Positions 6,440 to 13,467 of a stretch of DNA of 24,157 bases are shown one piece after another. The DNA lies in contig JAEZIV010000263.1 of NCBI GenBank assembly GCA_023436515.1, positions 1 to 24,157 on the forward strand. Direction: 5' to 3'. The stretch is from Bacillota bacterium. GTDB lineage: Bacteria; Bacillota; Clostridia; Acetivibrionales; DSM-1351. The position numbers and the translations under genes were made by a program. The notes beneath the pieces were generated by a model. The model ran no database searches, was not told the DNA's origin, and saw only the letters and a list, made by a program, of their open reading frames with translations. The first letter of the stretch is position 1. Each line of letters opens with the position of its first letter.

Positions 6440-7252
6440 TTATTTTGATAATATTTCATAGCCCGTTTCGGTTACTGCAATTGTATATTCCCATTGGGCG
6501 GATAAGGAACCGTCTCTGGTGGTAACAGTCCACTTGTCGCGTGCAAGCTTAACACTGTAATTACCTTCATTAATCATGGGCTCTATAGTAAAAACCATAC
6601 CCGGAACCATTAAATAGCCCTTTCCCTGTTTTTCAAAGTGGTCTATATGTGGTTCTTCATGAAATTTCAGACCTACACCGTGTCCACCCAGATCCCGGAC
6701 AACCGTATAGCCCTTTTGATTTGCAAAGGGTTCGATAGCTTTACCTATATCATTTGTTGATCCAAAGGGCTTTACCTGTGTTGTACCAAGCTCCAGGCAC
6801 TCCTTTGTCACTTCCACCAGTCGTCTTGCTTCCTCAGAAACATTTCCCACCAGATACATGCGACTCGCATCGGAATAATAGCCGTCCAGAATGGTGGAGA
6901 CATCAATATTTACTATGTCACCGGACTTTAAAATGGTCCTTTCACTGGGGATTCCATGACATACCACATCATTTATAGAGGTACACACGCTCTTCGGATA
7001 TCCATTATAATTAAGTGGTGCGGGAACAGCCTTATGAGCGATGGTATAGTCATAGACCAGTTTGTCTATTTCTGCCGTTGTCATGCCCGGTTGAACCAGC
7101 TTTTCCAGCATATCAAGTATCTGAGTGGTTATTTCTCCGCTTTTCCTTATGCCCTCAAGCTGCTCCCGGGTTTTAATTAGGGAGGGATGAGGGATTATAT
7201 ATCCCTGAAGCCTGTATTTTTCGAGGGTTGGTAATAATTCGCTATATGTCAT
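6440..7252 (-). CDS. map: Methionine aminopeptidase, type I
   Basis: This 270-residue cytoplasmic metalloprotease removes the initiator methionine from new proteins. The five metal ligands are all present: D117 and D128 (NIDVSTILDGYYSDAS), H191 (GGHGVG), E224 (FTIEP) and E255 (SAQWEYT), with H99 (CHGIPS) at the substrate site. The start ATG at 7252 is preceded by AAGGATG at a normal distance; the upstream TTG at 7285 would overlap the preceding gene. The N-terminus is about 20 residues longer than the minimal enzyme and lacks the zinc-finger extension seen in some relatives. The gene lies 19 bases downstream of the phosphatase gene on the same strand and is probably co-transcribed. It is unlinked to ribosomal genes here, so it may be a second copy in the genome. 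Confidence 0.93.
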   Translation of the reverse strand: MTYSELLPTLEKYRLQGYIIPHPSLIKTREQLEGIRKSGEITTQILDMLEKLVQPGMTTAEIDKLVYDYTIAHKAVPAPLNYNGYPKSVCTSINDVVCHGIPSERTILKSGDIVNIDVSTILDGYYSDASRMYLVGNVSEEARRLVEVTKECLELGTTQVKPFGSTNDIGKAIEPFANQKGYTVVRDLGGHGVGLKFHEEPHIDHFEKQGKGYLMVPGMVFTIEPMINEGNYSVKLARDKWTVTTRDGSLSAQWEYTIAVTETGYEILSK

Positions 7253-7271
7253 GGAATTCACATCCTTATAC

Positions 7272-8399
7272 TCATTTAATTTCAATTAACGCCATTGTAA
7301 TATCATCAATGATATCGTTTGAACTCTTTTTGCCGGAGAAGCTTAGGGCTTTGTCAATAAGTCCGCTCAGGACTGAAGATGGCTCCGGGATAGACTCCAT
7401 CAGATGCTGAATTATGCGATCCTCACCAAACTGAGCTTTTTCACTGTTTCTTATTTCTATTATACCGTCGGTATAAAAAAACATTCTATCTCCAGTATTT
7501 AAATTTACCGTAAGTTCATTGTATTGCGGATCGAGAACCCAGTTGCTTATGGGAATACCCGGTGTTCTCAGCAGCTGTATATCTCCTTTGGACATTATTA
7601 ACGGACATACATTGAGGCCTGCATTTGAATAAGTAAAGGTAAGGTTTGAGGTATCAATGATTCCGTAAAAAATGGCAATGTAAAGTTCATCGGCAAAGCC
7701 GTTTTCGTTGAAATAAGAATACAACTGCTTTAATACTTTTGCTGGCGATAACTGGGTTTTATCAAGGGCAGCCCGTAAAAACATGGTCAGCATTGACGCT
7801 GCCACGCCATGACCTGAAACATCAGCTATATATACACCGATATGATCAGAATCGATTTGGAAAATATCAAAAAAATCTCCCCCCAGGGTTTCACAGGGCT
7901 TGTAAATAAAACTGAAGTCCAGTTTATCTGAAGACAGCTTATTCTTGGGCAAAAGGCTGCACTGAAGACTTCTGGCTATCGATAAATCTGCTCTGAGCTT
8001 TTGGTTTTGTCTCTCAAGCTCTCCGCTCATCCTTTTTAGATCAGTTATATCATGCAGCACCTCAATAATTGCTTCAATTTCTCCCGTTATTTGATTCTTA
8101 AGAGGTGAGCTGCTTACAGAAAAAATACGCCCATTAATGATTTCCTCCTTATTTGCAGACCAATCGGTACGATTGTTTCGTGACATGAAATTTGGACAGG
8201 GCGAATTGCGGTCTAGGCTTTCATAAAACTTCTTGCCGACAAAATCTCCATTACCTAAAGCCTGACGCATTGATTTGTTTATGAATATAACAGTATCCTC
8301 CCTGTCAATAACTCGAACCCAATCAAGCATTCCATCGATAATATCCTCTATAAAATTGCACGCTTCAGAGCCAAAATTTTTACTTAGTTCATGTGGCAA
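7272..8399 (-). CDS. PAS-domain SpoIIE/PP2C-type serine phosphatase
   Basis: This soluble protein of about 375 residues has a PAS sensor (about 15-125, VRVIDREDTVIFINKS onwards), a short coiled-coil linker (about 130-160) and a C-terminal SpoIIE/RsbU-type phosphatase (about 170-375). Metal-site motifs are GGDFFDIF, YIADVSGHGVAASM, FFYTDGIIE and DDITMALIEIK. Such enzymes dephosphorylate anti-anti-sigma proteins in partner-switching cascades, and the PAS domain supplies the signal. No partner sigma, anti-sigma or anti-anti-sigma gene is in the window. No ATG suits the frame: TTG at 8408 touches AAAGG, while TTG at 8399 has correct spacing, so the latter is preferred. No transmembrane segment is visible. 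Confidence 0.88.
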   Translation of the reverse strand: MPHELSKNFGSEACNFIEDIIDGMLDWVRVIDREDTVIFINKSMRQALGNGDFVGKKFYESLDRNSPCPNFMSRNNRTDWSANKEEIINGRIFSVSSSPLKNQITGEIEAIIEVLHDITDLKRMSGELERQNQKLRADLSIARSLQCSLLPKNKLSSDKLDFSFIYKPCETLGGDFFDIFQIDSDHIGVYIADVSGHGVAASMLTMFLRAALDKTQLSPAKVLKQLYSYFNENGFADELYIAIFYGIIDTSNLTFTYSNAGLNVCPLIMSKGDIQLLRTPGIPISNWVLDPQYNELTVNLNTGDRMFFYTDGIIEIRNSEKAQFGEDRIIQHLMESIPEPSSVLSGLIDKALSFSGKKSSNDIIDDITMALIEIK

Positions 8400-8572
8400 T
8401 TGAATCAACCTTTCTTGGAAAGCTTTAGGAAAATATCATAGAAGTTCATTAAAGCTACATATATTTTAACATAGTTTATTCTTAAAAATCACAAATCATT
8501 GCAAAAATTATTATTCAGCACAAATTTTGTTAATAATATGAATGACTAAATCATCAGAAATGGAGACTAAAT

Positions 8573-9214
8573 ATGGATTTCAGTTTTAAAGGCTCAAAGC
8601 TCATCTATATTGATTCTAATGCAGTAAATGCCTTTTCTTTATTCTCGGAAGCCATGTACCGAACAATGAGGAATACCAGACCTAGTAATAACCGCGATGT
8701 TGTAATAGTTTGTATAGGAACTGACAGGTCGACGGGAGACAGCCTTGGGCCCATAGTGGGACATAAATTAAAAAGCTTGAGATATGAAAATGTACATGTG
8801 TTCGGGAACCTGGATTCGCCGGTTCATGCAAAAAACCTTCAGGAGGTGACCGACAGTATCTTTCTGAAGTACAGAAATCCATTTATTATTGCCATAGATG
8901 CTTGTCTTGGAAAGGCAGAGCATGTGGGACATATTACTGTGGGACAGGGTCCCCTTAAGCCAGGGTCGGCTGTTAACAAAGAGCTTAAGCCCATAGGGGA
9001 TATGCATATCACCGGTATAGTTAACTTCAGCGGCTTCATGGATTTTCTGATACTGCAGAACACAAGACTTGGAACTGTAATGAAGATCGCCGACGTTATC
9101 TCAGGTGGAATTAAATACGTACTCTGGAAGGCTTCACGGGAGGAAATGCTTGGAAGGAATACTCCCACATCTCTTGAACCGAGAAATATGTTTTTTGATG
9201 AAATAAACCCCTAA
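8573..9214 (+). CDS. yyaC: YyaC-type spore protease (DUF1256)
   Basis: This 213-residue protein is of the DUF1256/YyaC family, found in endospore formers and related to the Gpr spore protease fold. Family motifs are VIVCIGTDRSTGDSLGPIVG, PVHAKNL, FIIAIDACLG, GPLKPGSAVNKELKPIGD and ITGIVNFSGFMDFLILQNTR. In Bacillus yyaC sits near the replication origin beside parB. Here it is followed within 3 kb by mscS and DUF951, a grouping I recall from clostridial origin-proximal regions, although no parAB is in the window. The start ATG has TGGAGA nine bases upstream. It is divergent from the phosphatase gene with a 173-base AT-rich spacer; I could not identify a forespore promoter there. Confidence 0.9.
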   Translation: MDFSFKGSKLIYIDSNAVNAFSLFSEAMYRTMRNTRPSNNRDVVIVCIGTDRSTGDSLGPIVGHKLKSLRYENVHVFGNLDSPVHAKNLQEVTDSIFLKYRNPFIIAIDACLGKAEHVGHITVGQGPLKPGSAVNKELKPIGDMHITGIVNFSGFMDFLILQNTRLGTVMKIADVISGGIKYVLWKASREEMLGRNTPTSLEPRNMFFDEINP

Positions 9215-9355
9215 AGAATGCCAAAAATTAAGTTTAGTGAATTTATGGTGAACTTTCAGACTTTTCTTTTTTATAAACTTATAATATAGTATAAATCAGT
9301 TACATTATAGACGCGCTATATAAGCTTAACAGGTTATATATTTAAGGAGGGTTTT

Positions 9356-9871
9356 ATGAATAATAGGCGTAATGGTACTATGATTGTAGGGTTAATACTT
9401 ATATTAATCGGTGTTCTTTACTTGTTAAATAACTTTGGAATACTTGAGATTTACTTTGATATTTTTGATATTGCATTCCTTTTCTCAACTTTCTGGCCAA
9501 TGTTTTTAGTAATACCGGGGCTTATTTTCCACTACTCATTTTTTACAGCCAAAACACAGGATGCCGGATTACTGGTTCCTGGAGGAATTCTTCTGGTTAT
9601 GGGTATTACCTGCCAGATATCAACAATATTTAATATATGGGAATATATGTGGCCGGGCTTCATTCTTGCTGTAGCAGTTGGATTATTTGAGCTTTACATG
9701 TTTGGTACCAGAGAAAAAGGTCTTTTGATTCCTGTATTTATATTAGGTGGACTTTCATTTATATTCTATGCAATTTCCTTGGGAAGAATCACTATTCTCA
9801 GACTATACCTTATTCCTGCAATATTGATTTTTGGCGGAATACTGATTGTTATTAGAAACAGAAGAAATTAG
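9356..9871 (+). CDS. LiaF/LiaI-like transmembrane protein
   Basis: This 171-residue integral membrane protein has about six hydrophobic segments. The N-terminal signature GLILILIGVLYLLNNFGIL and the later WPGFILAVAVGLFEL fit the LiaF/LiaI-like transmembrane family (DUF5668). Members help sense cell-envelope stress or have unknown roles. It has no soluble C-terminal DUF2154 domain, so it is the membrane part alone. The start follows AAGGAGGG, and the stop overlaps the first base of a terminator stem. No histidine kinase or regulator gene accompanies it, so its function is open. Confidence 0.75.
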   Translation: MNNRRNGTMIVGLILILIGVLYLLNNFGILEIYFDIFDIAFLFSTFWPMFLVIPGLIFHYSFFTAKTQDAGLLVPGGILLVMGITCQISTIFNIWEYMWPGFILAVAVGLFELYMFGTREKGLLIPVFILGGLSFIFYAISLGRITILRLYLIPAILIFGGILIVIRNRRN

Positions 9872-9894
9872 GGGCGCGGGAAGTGCCCCTTTTC
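9871..9894 (+). terminator. Terminator after the LiaF-like gene
   Basis: GGGGCGC (9871-9877) pairs with GTGCCCC (9883-9889), with one G-T pair, followed by TTTT. The first G of the stem is the last base of the TAG stop codon. Confidence 0.8.
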
Positions 9895-9967
9895 CGTTTT
9901 ATGCATATAATACTATTAGCCAATAACTCTATTCCATGGAGGATGAGGGACCTAAGGATGTATTATT

Positions 9968-10174
9968 ATGGATAATTATGATGAGGTTTTAGCCAGGCTG
10001 GAAAGGCTTGAAAGTCTGATATACAATGAGCTCGGTGGTATCCCTGAGAGAGCTCGGAAAAATAGCAGAGAAAGCTCTTTAGGGGAGGAGAATCTTCTTA
10101 AATATAAACCTTCCAAGCATAGAAAGGCATATAAAATTGAAAGATATTTAAAAAAAAGGTGTTATACTAGATGA
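9968..10174 (+). CDS. Small basic protein of unknown function
   Basis: This 68-residue protein is not recognised. The first 25 residues (DEVLARLERLESLIYNEL) look like a short amphipathic or coiled-coil helix. The last 30 are strongly basic (KPSKHRKAYKIERYLKKR), which would suit a nucleic-acid or membrane-surface interaction. AAGG lies ten bases before the ATG. It has its own transcription unit between the terminator at 9871 and rubredoxin. The protein-like composition and ribosome site support it, but no family match can be claimed. Confidence 0.55.
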   Translation: MDNYDEVLARLERLESLIYNELGGIPERARKNSRESSLGEENLLKYKPSKHRKAYKIERYLKKRCYTR

Positions 10175-10266
10175 AAATTGGGAATATATATTACTGGCTA
10201 TAGCAAATTTACTTTATTTGTACTATAGTTAAAGAGTGAGATAATTTATACAAGGAGTGAAAAACA

Positions 10267-10425
10267 ATGGATAAATACGTATGTACTGTCTGCGGTTATG
10301 TTTATGACCCGGAGGTTGGTGATCCTGACAGCGGAATAGCACCTGGCACAGCTTTTGAGGATATTCCAGATGATTGGTCATGTCCTTTGTGCGGTGTAGA
10401 CAAGAGTATGTTTGAGAAGCAGTAA
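10267..10425 (+). CDS. Rubredoxin
   Basis: This 52-residue electron carrier holds one iron on four cysteines: C6 and C9 ([10 protein letters not shown]) and C39 and C42 (CPLCGV). The middle [20 protein letters not shown] is the classic rubredoxin core, and the length is standard. In anaerobic clostridia rubredoxins feed oxygen- and peroxide-reducing enzymes such as flavodiiron proteins and rubrerythrins. The start ATG has AAGGAG ten bases upstream. It is followed by a structured region ending in a terminator, so it is probably monocistronic. Confidence 0.97.
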   Translation: MDKYVCTVCGYVYDPEVGDPDSGIAPGTAFEDIPDDWSCPLCGVDKSMFEKQ

Positions 10426-10438
10426 AAAGAAGGTTACC

Positions 10439-10494
10439 AAGGTCAATTGGGTTAACCCAAACTGACTGCTTTCAAGCCGGGAGTAATTGACCTT
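10439..10494 (+). other. Long perfect stem enclosing a palindrome, rubredoxin 3' region
   Basis: AAGGTCAATT (10439-10448) is perfectly complementary to AATTGACCTT (10485-10494). A 14-base perfect palindrome, TTGGGTTAACCCAA (10447-10460), overlaps the inside edge, and a small GCT/AGC hairpin follows. It ends three bases before a terminator. It may be a 3' stabilising structure for rubredoxin mRNA or the aptamer-like part of a leader for the next gene. I do not recognise a known riboswitch class. Confidence 0.5.
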
Positions 10495-10497
10495 AAG

Positions 10498-10536
10498 ACG
10501 GTTTCCAGCGCACAGCGCATAGGGGAGCCGTTTTTT
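10498..10536 (+). terminator. Intrinsic terminator between rubredoxin and the amidotransferase-like gene
   Basis: ACGGTTTCC (10498-10506) pairs with GGGAGCCGT (10523-10531) including two T-G pairs. It encloses a second GCGC/GCGC stem with an ACA loop, followed by TTTTTT. Confidence 0.85.
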
Positions 10537-10587
10537 ATTTTAGGTGCATTTAGGAGTGTGTAATATTTTTTGAGGGGTGGTGTCCTG

Positions 10588-11304
10588 ATGTATAAAGGTA
10601 AGCCTGTCATAGGAATAACTGCTGCATTTGATTTTGATAAGAGTGTAAGCAACTTAAGGGATGACTATTATGAAGCAATAATTCAATGTGGAGCAGTACC
10701 TGTTATAATTCCTGTTACTGAAAACAAAAGCGTATGGGTGGAATACTTGGATTTATGTGATGGGTTAGTTTTGTCCGGAGGGCCCGATGTTGACGCAGAG
10801 TATTTTGGACAAAGTAATATGCCCTATGCAAAGGAGATATCACCAATAAGAGATAGTATGGAGCTATATCTTGCTCAACAGGCGATAGCTGCCGATCTGC
10901 CGGTATTGGGCATCTGCAGAGGAATCCAGGTGATAAATATTGCGGCGGGAGGAAGTATTTTTCAGGATATATATACAGAGAATAATAGTTGTAAAACACT
11001 TATACAGCATAGCCAGAAGGCGCCAAGATGGTTTCAGATTCATCGGGTAGACATAATTGAACCCAGCTGCCTCTTCGTTGTTTTCGGTAGAGATACCATA
11101 AGGGTTAACTCCTTTCATCATCAGGCTGTAAGTGATGTGGCGCCGGGGTTTGTTGTCAATGCTTATTCGGAGGATGGAATAATTGAGGCTATAAGCTGTG
11201 AAAGTAAGAAATTCATACTGGGAGTACAATGGCATCCGGAAAACTTGTGGCGTAGGGACAGGGCACATTTAAAGCTGTTTGAAAGGCTGGTAGCTGTGTG
11301 CTAA
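10588..11304 (+). CDS. Gamma-glutamyl-gamma-aminobutyrate hydrolase family protein (peptidase C26, class I glutamine amidotransferase-like)
   Basis: This 238-residue enzyme of the PuuD/C26 family hydrolyses gamma-glutamyl bonds. The catalytic triad is visible: the nucleophile C110 in LGICRGIQVINIA, and the H and E of the C-terminal QWHPE. The oxyanion-side motif is VLSGGPDVDAEYFG. The start ATG at 10588 follows GAGGGGTGG; an earlier TTG at 10570 overlaps that ribosome site. The true substrate (gamma-glutamyl-GABA, a gamma-glutamyl peptide or another amide) cannot be told from sequence. No putrescine-pathway genes are nearby. Confidence 0.88.
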   Translation: MYKGKPVIGITAAFDFDKSVSNLRDDYYEAIIQCGAVPVIIPVTENKSVWVEYLDLCDGLVLSGGPDVDAEYFGQSNMPYAKEISPIRDSMELYLAQQAIAADLPVLGICRGIQVINIAAGGSIFQDIYTENNSCKTLIQHSQKAPRWFQIHRVDIIEPSCLFVVFGRDTIRVNSFHHQAVSDVAPGFVVNAYSEDGIIEAISCESKKFILGVQWHPENLWRRDRAHLKLFERLVAVC

Positions 11305-11394
11305 AATATAGGAAATAAGTATTTCTTGGACCATACAGTAACAGAAGCTTAGGCCTTAACACATACTTTTTTATTATACAGGAAGGTACACACC

Positions 11395-12246
11395 ATGAAG
11401 GATATCTCCTTTCTCAATGAATTAGATATATATTTAAAGGATTTTCTCGGGGGCTTTTACAATCCCTTATTCAAGGTGGGAAAAATACTTCTCATATTAG
11501 TTTTGGCCTTTCTGATCGCAAAAGTGGGAAAGCTACTGATAAGGAAGTTTTTTGAAAAACAAAAGGATTTCAAATTTAAGATGAATGCTAAGAAGCTGGA
11601 TACTATGTCTACTTTGATAGCAAGCGTTTTTAAATATGTTGTGTATATCTGGGCTGTGCTGATGATTCTGTCGGATATATTAAATCTGAAATCCGTTCTG
11701 GCAGCCGCGGGAGTTGGAGGCATCGCTATCGGACTTGGTGCACAAAGCCTTATAAAGGATACCCTGTCTGGGTTTTTTATACTCCTGGAGGATCAGTTTG
11801 CCGTTGGTGACCTTATTACAATTGATAACATGACCGGTACAGTTCAGCATATGGAATTGCGGGTTACGAGGCTTAAAAATTTTTCGGGAGATATATATAT
11901 TATTCCCAATGGCGAAATTAAAAGGGTCATAAATCACACAAGGGATAATAAAATGGTAATCGTTGATATACCCGTTGCATATTCCACAAATCTGGAAAGG
12001 GTATATGAAATGGCCAGCAGAGTTTGTGAGGAAGTCAAAGAGGAATTCAATGTGTTTACTGAGGAACCTTCCATACTGGGCATAACTGAGCTGGGCAAGC
12101 AGAGCATAAACCTTAGAATTACCGCCAGGACTTTTCCCAACGAGCAGTGGGCGGTGGAAAGACGAATAAGGCTTAAAATAAAGGAAGCCTTTGAAAGAGC
12201 AGGTCTGGAATTTTTTGATCGCAGGGTAATTACACAGGAGGAATAG
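11395..12246 (+). CDS. Small-conductance mechanosensitive channel (MscS family)
   Basis: This 283-residue inner membrane channel opens under membrane tension to release solutes on osmotic downshock. It has three N-terminal hydrophobic segments (about 20-45, 75-95 and 100-130). The pore helix and start of the beta domain carry the hallmark GVGGIAIGLGAQSLIKDTLS followed by GFFILLEDQFAVGDLITI. The C-terminal cytoplasmic domain runs to the end. The size is that of the short YggB/MscS class. The ATG follows GGAAGG, and the gene ends four bases before the DUF951 gene, so the two form an operon. Confidence 0.94.
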   Translation: MKDISFLNELDIYLKDFLGGFYNPLFKVGKILLILVLAFLIAKVGKLLIRKFFEKQKDFKFKMNAKKLDTMSTLIASVFKYVVYIWAVLMILSDILNLKSVLAAAGVGGIAIGLGAQSLIKDTLSGFFILLEDQFAVGDLITIDNMTGTVQHMELRVTRLKNFSGDIYIIPNGEIKRVINHTRDNKMVIVDIPVAYSTNLERVYEMASRVCEEVKEEFNVFTEEPSILGITELGKQSINLRITARTFPNEQWAVERRIRLKIKEAFERAGLEFFDRRVITQEE

Positions 12247-12250
12247 GAAT

Positions 12251-12475
12251 ATGGCTGATAGGTTTGCGGTAGGTGATGTGGTTGAGATGAAAAAGCAGCA
12301 TCCATGCGGAAGTAAGCAGTGGGAAGTTATCAGAACGGGTGCGGATTTTAGAATAAAATGCCTTGGCTGTACGCATCAAGTAATGCTGGCAAGGACCAAA
12401 TTTGAAAAAGCGGTAAAAAAGATAATTGTATCAAACGCTCCTAAGGAAGCAGAGGGGATGCCCCAGAATAGTTAA
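12251..12475 (+). CDS. DUF951 family protein
   Basis: This 74-residue protein matches the DUF951 pattern: KKQHPCGSKQWEVIRTGADF, then KCLGC and VMLARTKFEKAVKK. The three conserved cysteines could bind zinc. The function is unknown. It is often encoded directly after an mscS-type gene in Firmicutes, as here, with a four-base gap and ribosome site AGGAGGAATAGG. The last ten residues extend past the usual family end. Confidence 0.88.
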   Translation: MADRFAVGDVVEMKKQHPCGSKQWEVIRTGADFRIKCLGCTHQVMLARTKFEKAVKKIIVSNAPKEAEGMPQNS

Positions 12476-12606
12476 CTTATTATATTAAGGGCTTAGGGAG
12501 TTCATTTCGGATACGTGTATAGGAAATACAATTGTGGAAACACTTAGTAATAATATACTGTATAATTTCACTTCGGATATACCGGAAGTACTCACTAGGA
12601 GGCCAA

Positions 12607-12900
12607 ATGGAAGAATTACAAAATACTACACCCTCAGAGAAGTTTGAAGCTGTCATAAAGGAATATCTTCATCAGGGCAAGGAAAAGCTGGAAAAGGATC
12701 TGGCAGGTACAAGAGAAGCAATAAAGCTCATAGCGAAGGATAAGACAAAGAGCTTTATGAGAACGATGGATTTAGGGTTGAACGAGGAGGAAAGGAACTG
12801 TCTGAGCTCCTTAATTATTACAAGCATGTACCAATCCTTCTGCTATGGGTATGGTATAGGAAAGATTGAAGGGGATACAAAGCAAAAGGTATGCTTGTAG
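12607..12900 (+). CDS. Hypothetical protein (97 residues)
   Basis: This gene is not recognised. The start ATG follows a strong AGGAGG; the longer upstream frame has no ribosome site. The protein is helical and charged in its first 60 residues (EKFEAVIKEYLHQGKEKLEKDL). Its end, LIITSMYQSFCYGYGIGKIEG, has aromatic and glycine residues. There is no signal peptide or clear membrane segment. It lies 131 bases after DUF951 and before a terminator, so it closes this rightward cluster. Confidence 0.7.
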   Translation: MEELQNTTPSEKFEAVIKEYLHQGKEKLEKDLAGTREAIKLIAKDKTKSFMRTMDLGLNEEERNCLSSLIITSMYQSFCYGYGIGKIEGDTKQKVCL

Positions 12901-12921
12901 AGCAACAAATTGAAATTTAGG

Positions 12922-12963
12922 TGGACTGAGCTTGGATAATAACCCGGGTGCAGGTCCATTTTT
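12922..12963 (+). terminator. Probable terminator after the 97-residue protein gene
   Basis: TGGAC...GTCCA forms a stem, extendable through CTG/CAG with a one-base bulge, followed by TTTTT. It also encloses CCCGGG. Confidence 0.6.
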
Positions 12964-13058
12964 GTTTATATGGCTTTCGAGGGTATAAAGAGTATTGAAT
13001 GTGTATTCCAGATTCTTTACAAGAGAATAGACCGGGAAGAGAACTCCCTTTATTATAT

Positions 13059-13135
13059 TTTACCGGTGTAAATGGTACTATTACGCAAAGCAAAAGGAGT
13101 CTTAAGGGACTCCTTTATAGCTTATACCGGTATAA
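13059..13135. repeat. Pair of ACCGGT-centred palindromes flanking a hairpin
   Basis: TTATACCGGTATAA (13122-13135) is a perfect 14-base palindrome, and TTTACCGGTGTAAA (13059-13072) is a near copy. They stand 49 bases apart on either side of the 13093-13116 stem. Symmetric sites in pairs often bind dimeric regulators, but no start codon is close by. The region 12964-13181 otherwise holds no gene. Confidence 0.4.
13093..13116 (-). terminator. Hairpin terminator for the 50-residue protein gene
   Basis: AAAGGAGTC and GACTCCTTT form a perfect nine-pair stem with a six-base loop. Read on the minus strand it is followed by TGCTTTG, a weak T-run. The stem can be lengthened by AAGC/GCTT across a small internal loop. 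Confidence 0.6.
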
Positions 13136-13181
13136 CGCTAATGCACTTCATGTTTTAAGGTGCGTGGGACACATACAATTA

Positions 13182-13334
13182 TCAAATCTGACCTGCCTTT
13201 TTGTTGCCGGTTTTAGCCTTTCCCTGGATTTCGGGAACCGGGCGGACATCATTTTTTTGAAAGTGCTGTGAATGATTGCTCTCTGTTCCATGTGGATCTG
13301 ACGGGTCAGGTCTTCTCATTCCCTTTTTTGCCAT
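13182..13334 (-). CDS. Small hydrophilic protein, 50 residues, unknown function
   Basis: On the minus strand a 50-codon frame starts at ATG 13334, nine bases after GGGGTGAT, a good ribosome site. The sequence begins MAKKGMRRPDPSDPHGTE and ends with VPEIQGKAKTGNKKAGQI. It is rich in K, P, N, H and G, has no hydrophobic segment, and is probably disordered. The mix of a strong start, protein-like composition and a downstream hairpin argues that it is real. From memory it resembles small conserved clostridial proteins with a VPEIQGKAK-type tail, but I cannot confirm this. The frame on the opposite strand (12999-13271) is judged a shadow. Confidence 0.65.
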   Translation of the reverse strand: MAKKGMRRPDPSDPHGTESNHSQHFQKNDVRPVPEIQGKAKTGNKKAGQI

Positions 13335-13352
13335 AATTTTTATCACCCCAAA

Positions 13353-13382
13353 AATATTTTTTCTTATTGGACAAAAAATATT
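13353..13382 (-). promoter_or_regulatory. AT-rich inverted repeat before the 50-residue protein gene
   Basis: AATATTTTTT (13353-13362) and AAAAAATATT (13373-13382) are perfect inverted copies with a ten-base spacer. They lie 19 bases upstream of the start codon at 13334. This could be an operator or a leader hairpin sequestering the start region. Confidence 0.4.
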
Positions 13383-13432
13383 CCTCTGTTCTAGAATGGG
13401 AAAAATTAAAAATTACTGTAGGTATAACGTTT

Positions 13433-13466
13433 AAAGGAGGTTATTGGCATGTTATATCCTCCCTTT
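13433..13466 (-). terminator. Possible terminator of the DUF4353 gene
   Basis: On the minus strand AAAGGGAGG, beginning two bases after the stop codon, pairs with CCTCCTTT with a one-base bulge. Only TTT follows, so it is a weak candidate. Confidence 0.4.
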
Positions 13467-13467
13467 A

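Noticed and set aside
10439..10494. ZTP, THF or other named riboswitch
   Set aside because: Fragments such as GCCGGGAG were compared from memory with ZTP-type cores, but the required conserved blocks and spacing are missing.
11311..11330. Hairpin AGGAAAT/ATTTCTT after the C26 gene as terminator
   Set aside because: The stem is short and AT-only in the middle, with no T-run after it.
12481..12606. Promoter or operator from the repeated TTCGGATA words before the 97-residue gene
   Set aside because: The two words share only eight bases and no correctly spaced -35/-10 pair was found.
12999..13271. 90-residue plus-strand frame
   Set aside because: No ribosome site, unlikely composition, and it overlaps the better supported 50-residue minus-strand gene and its terminator.
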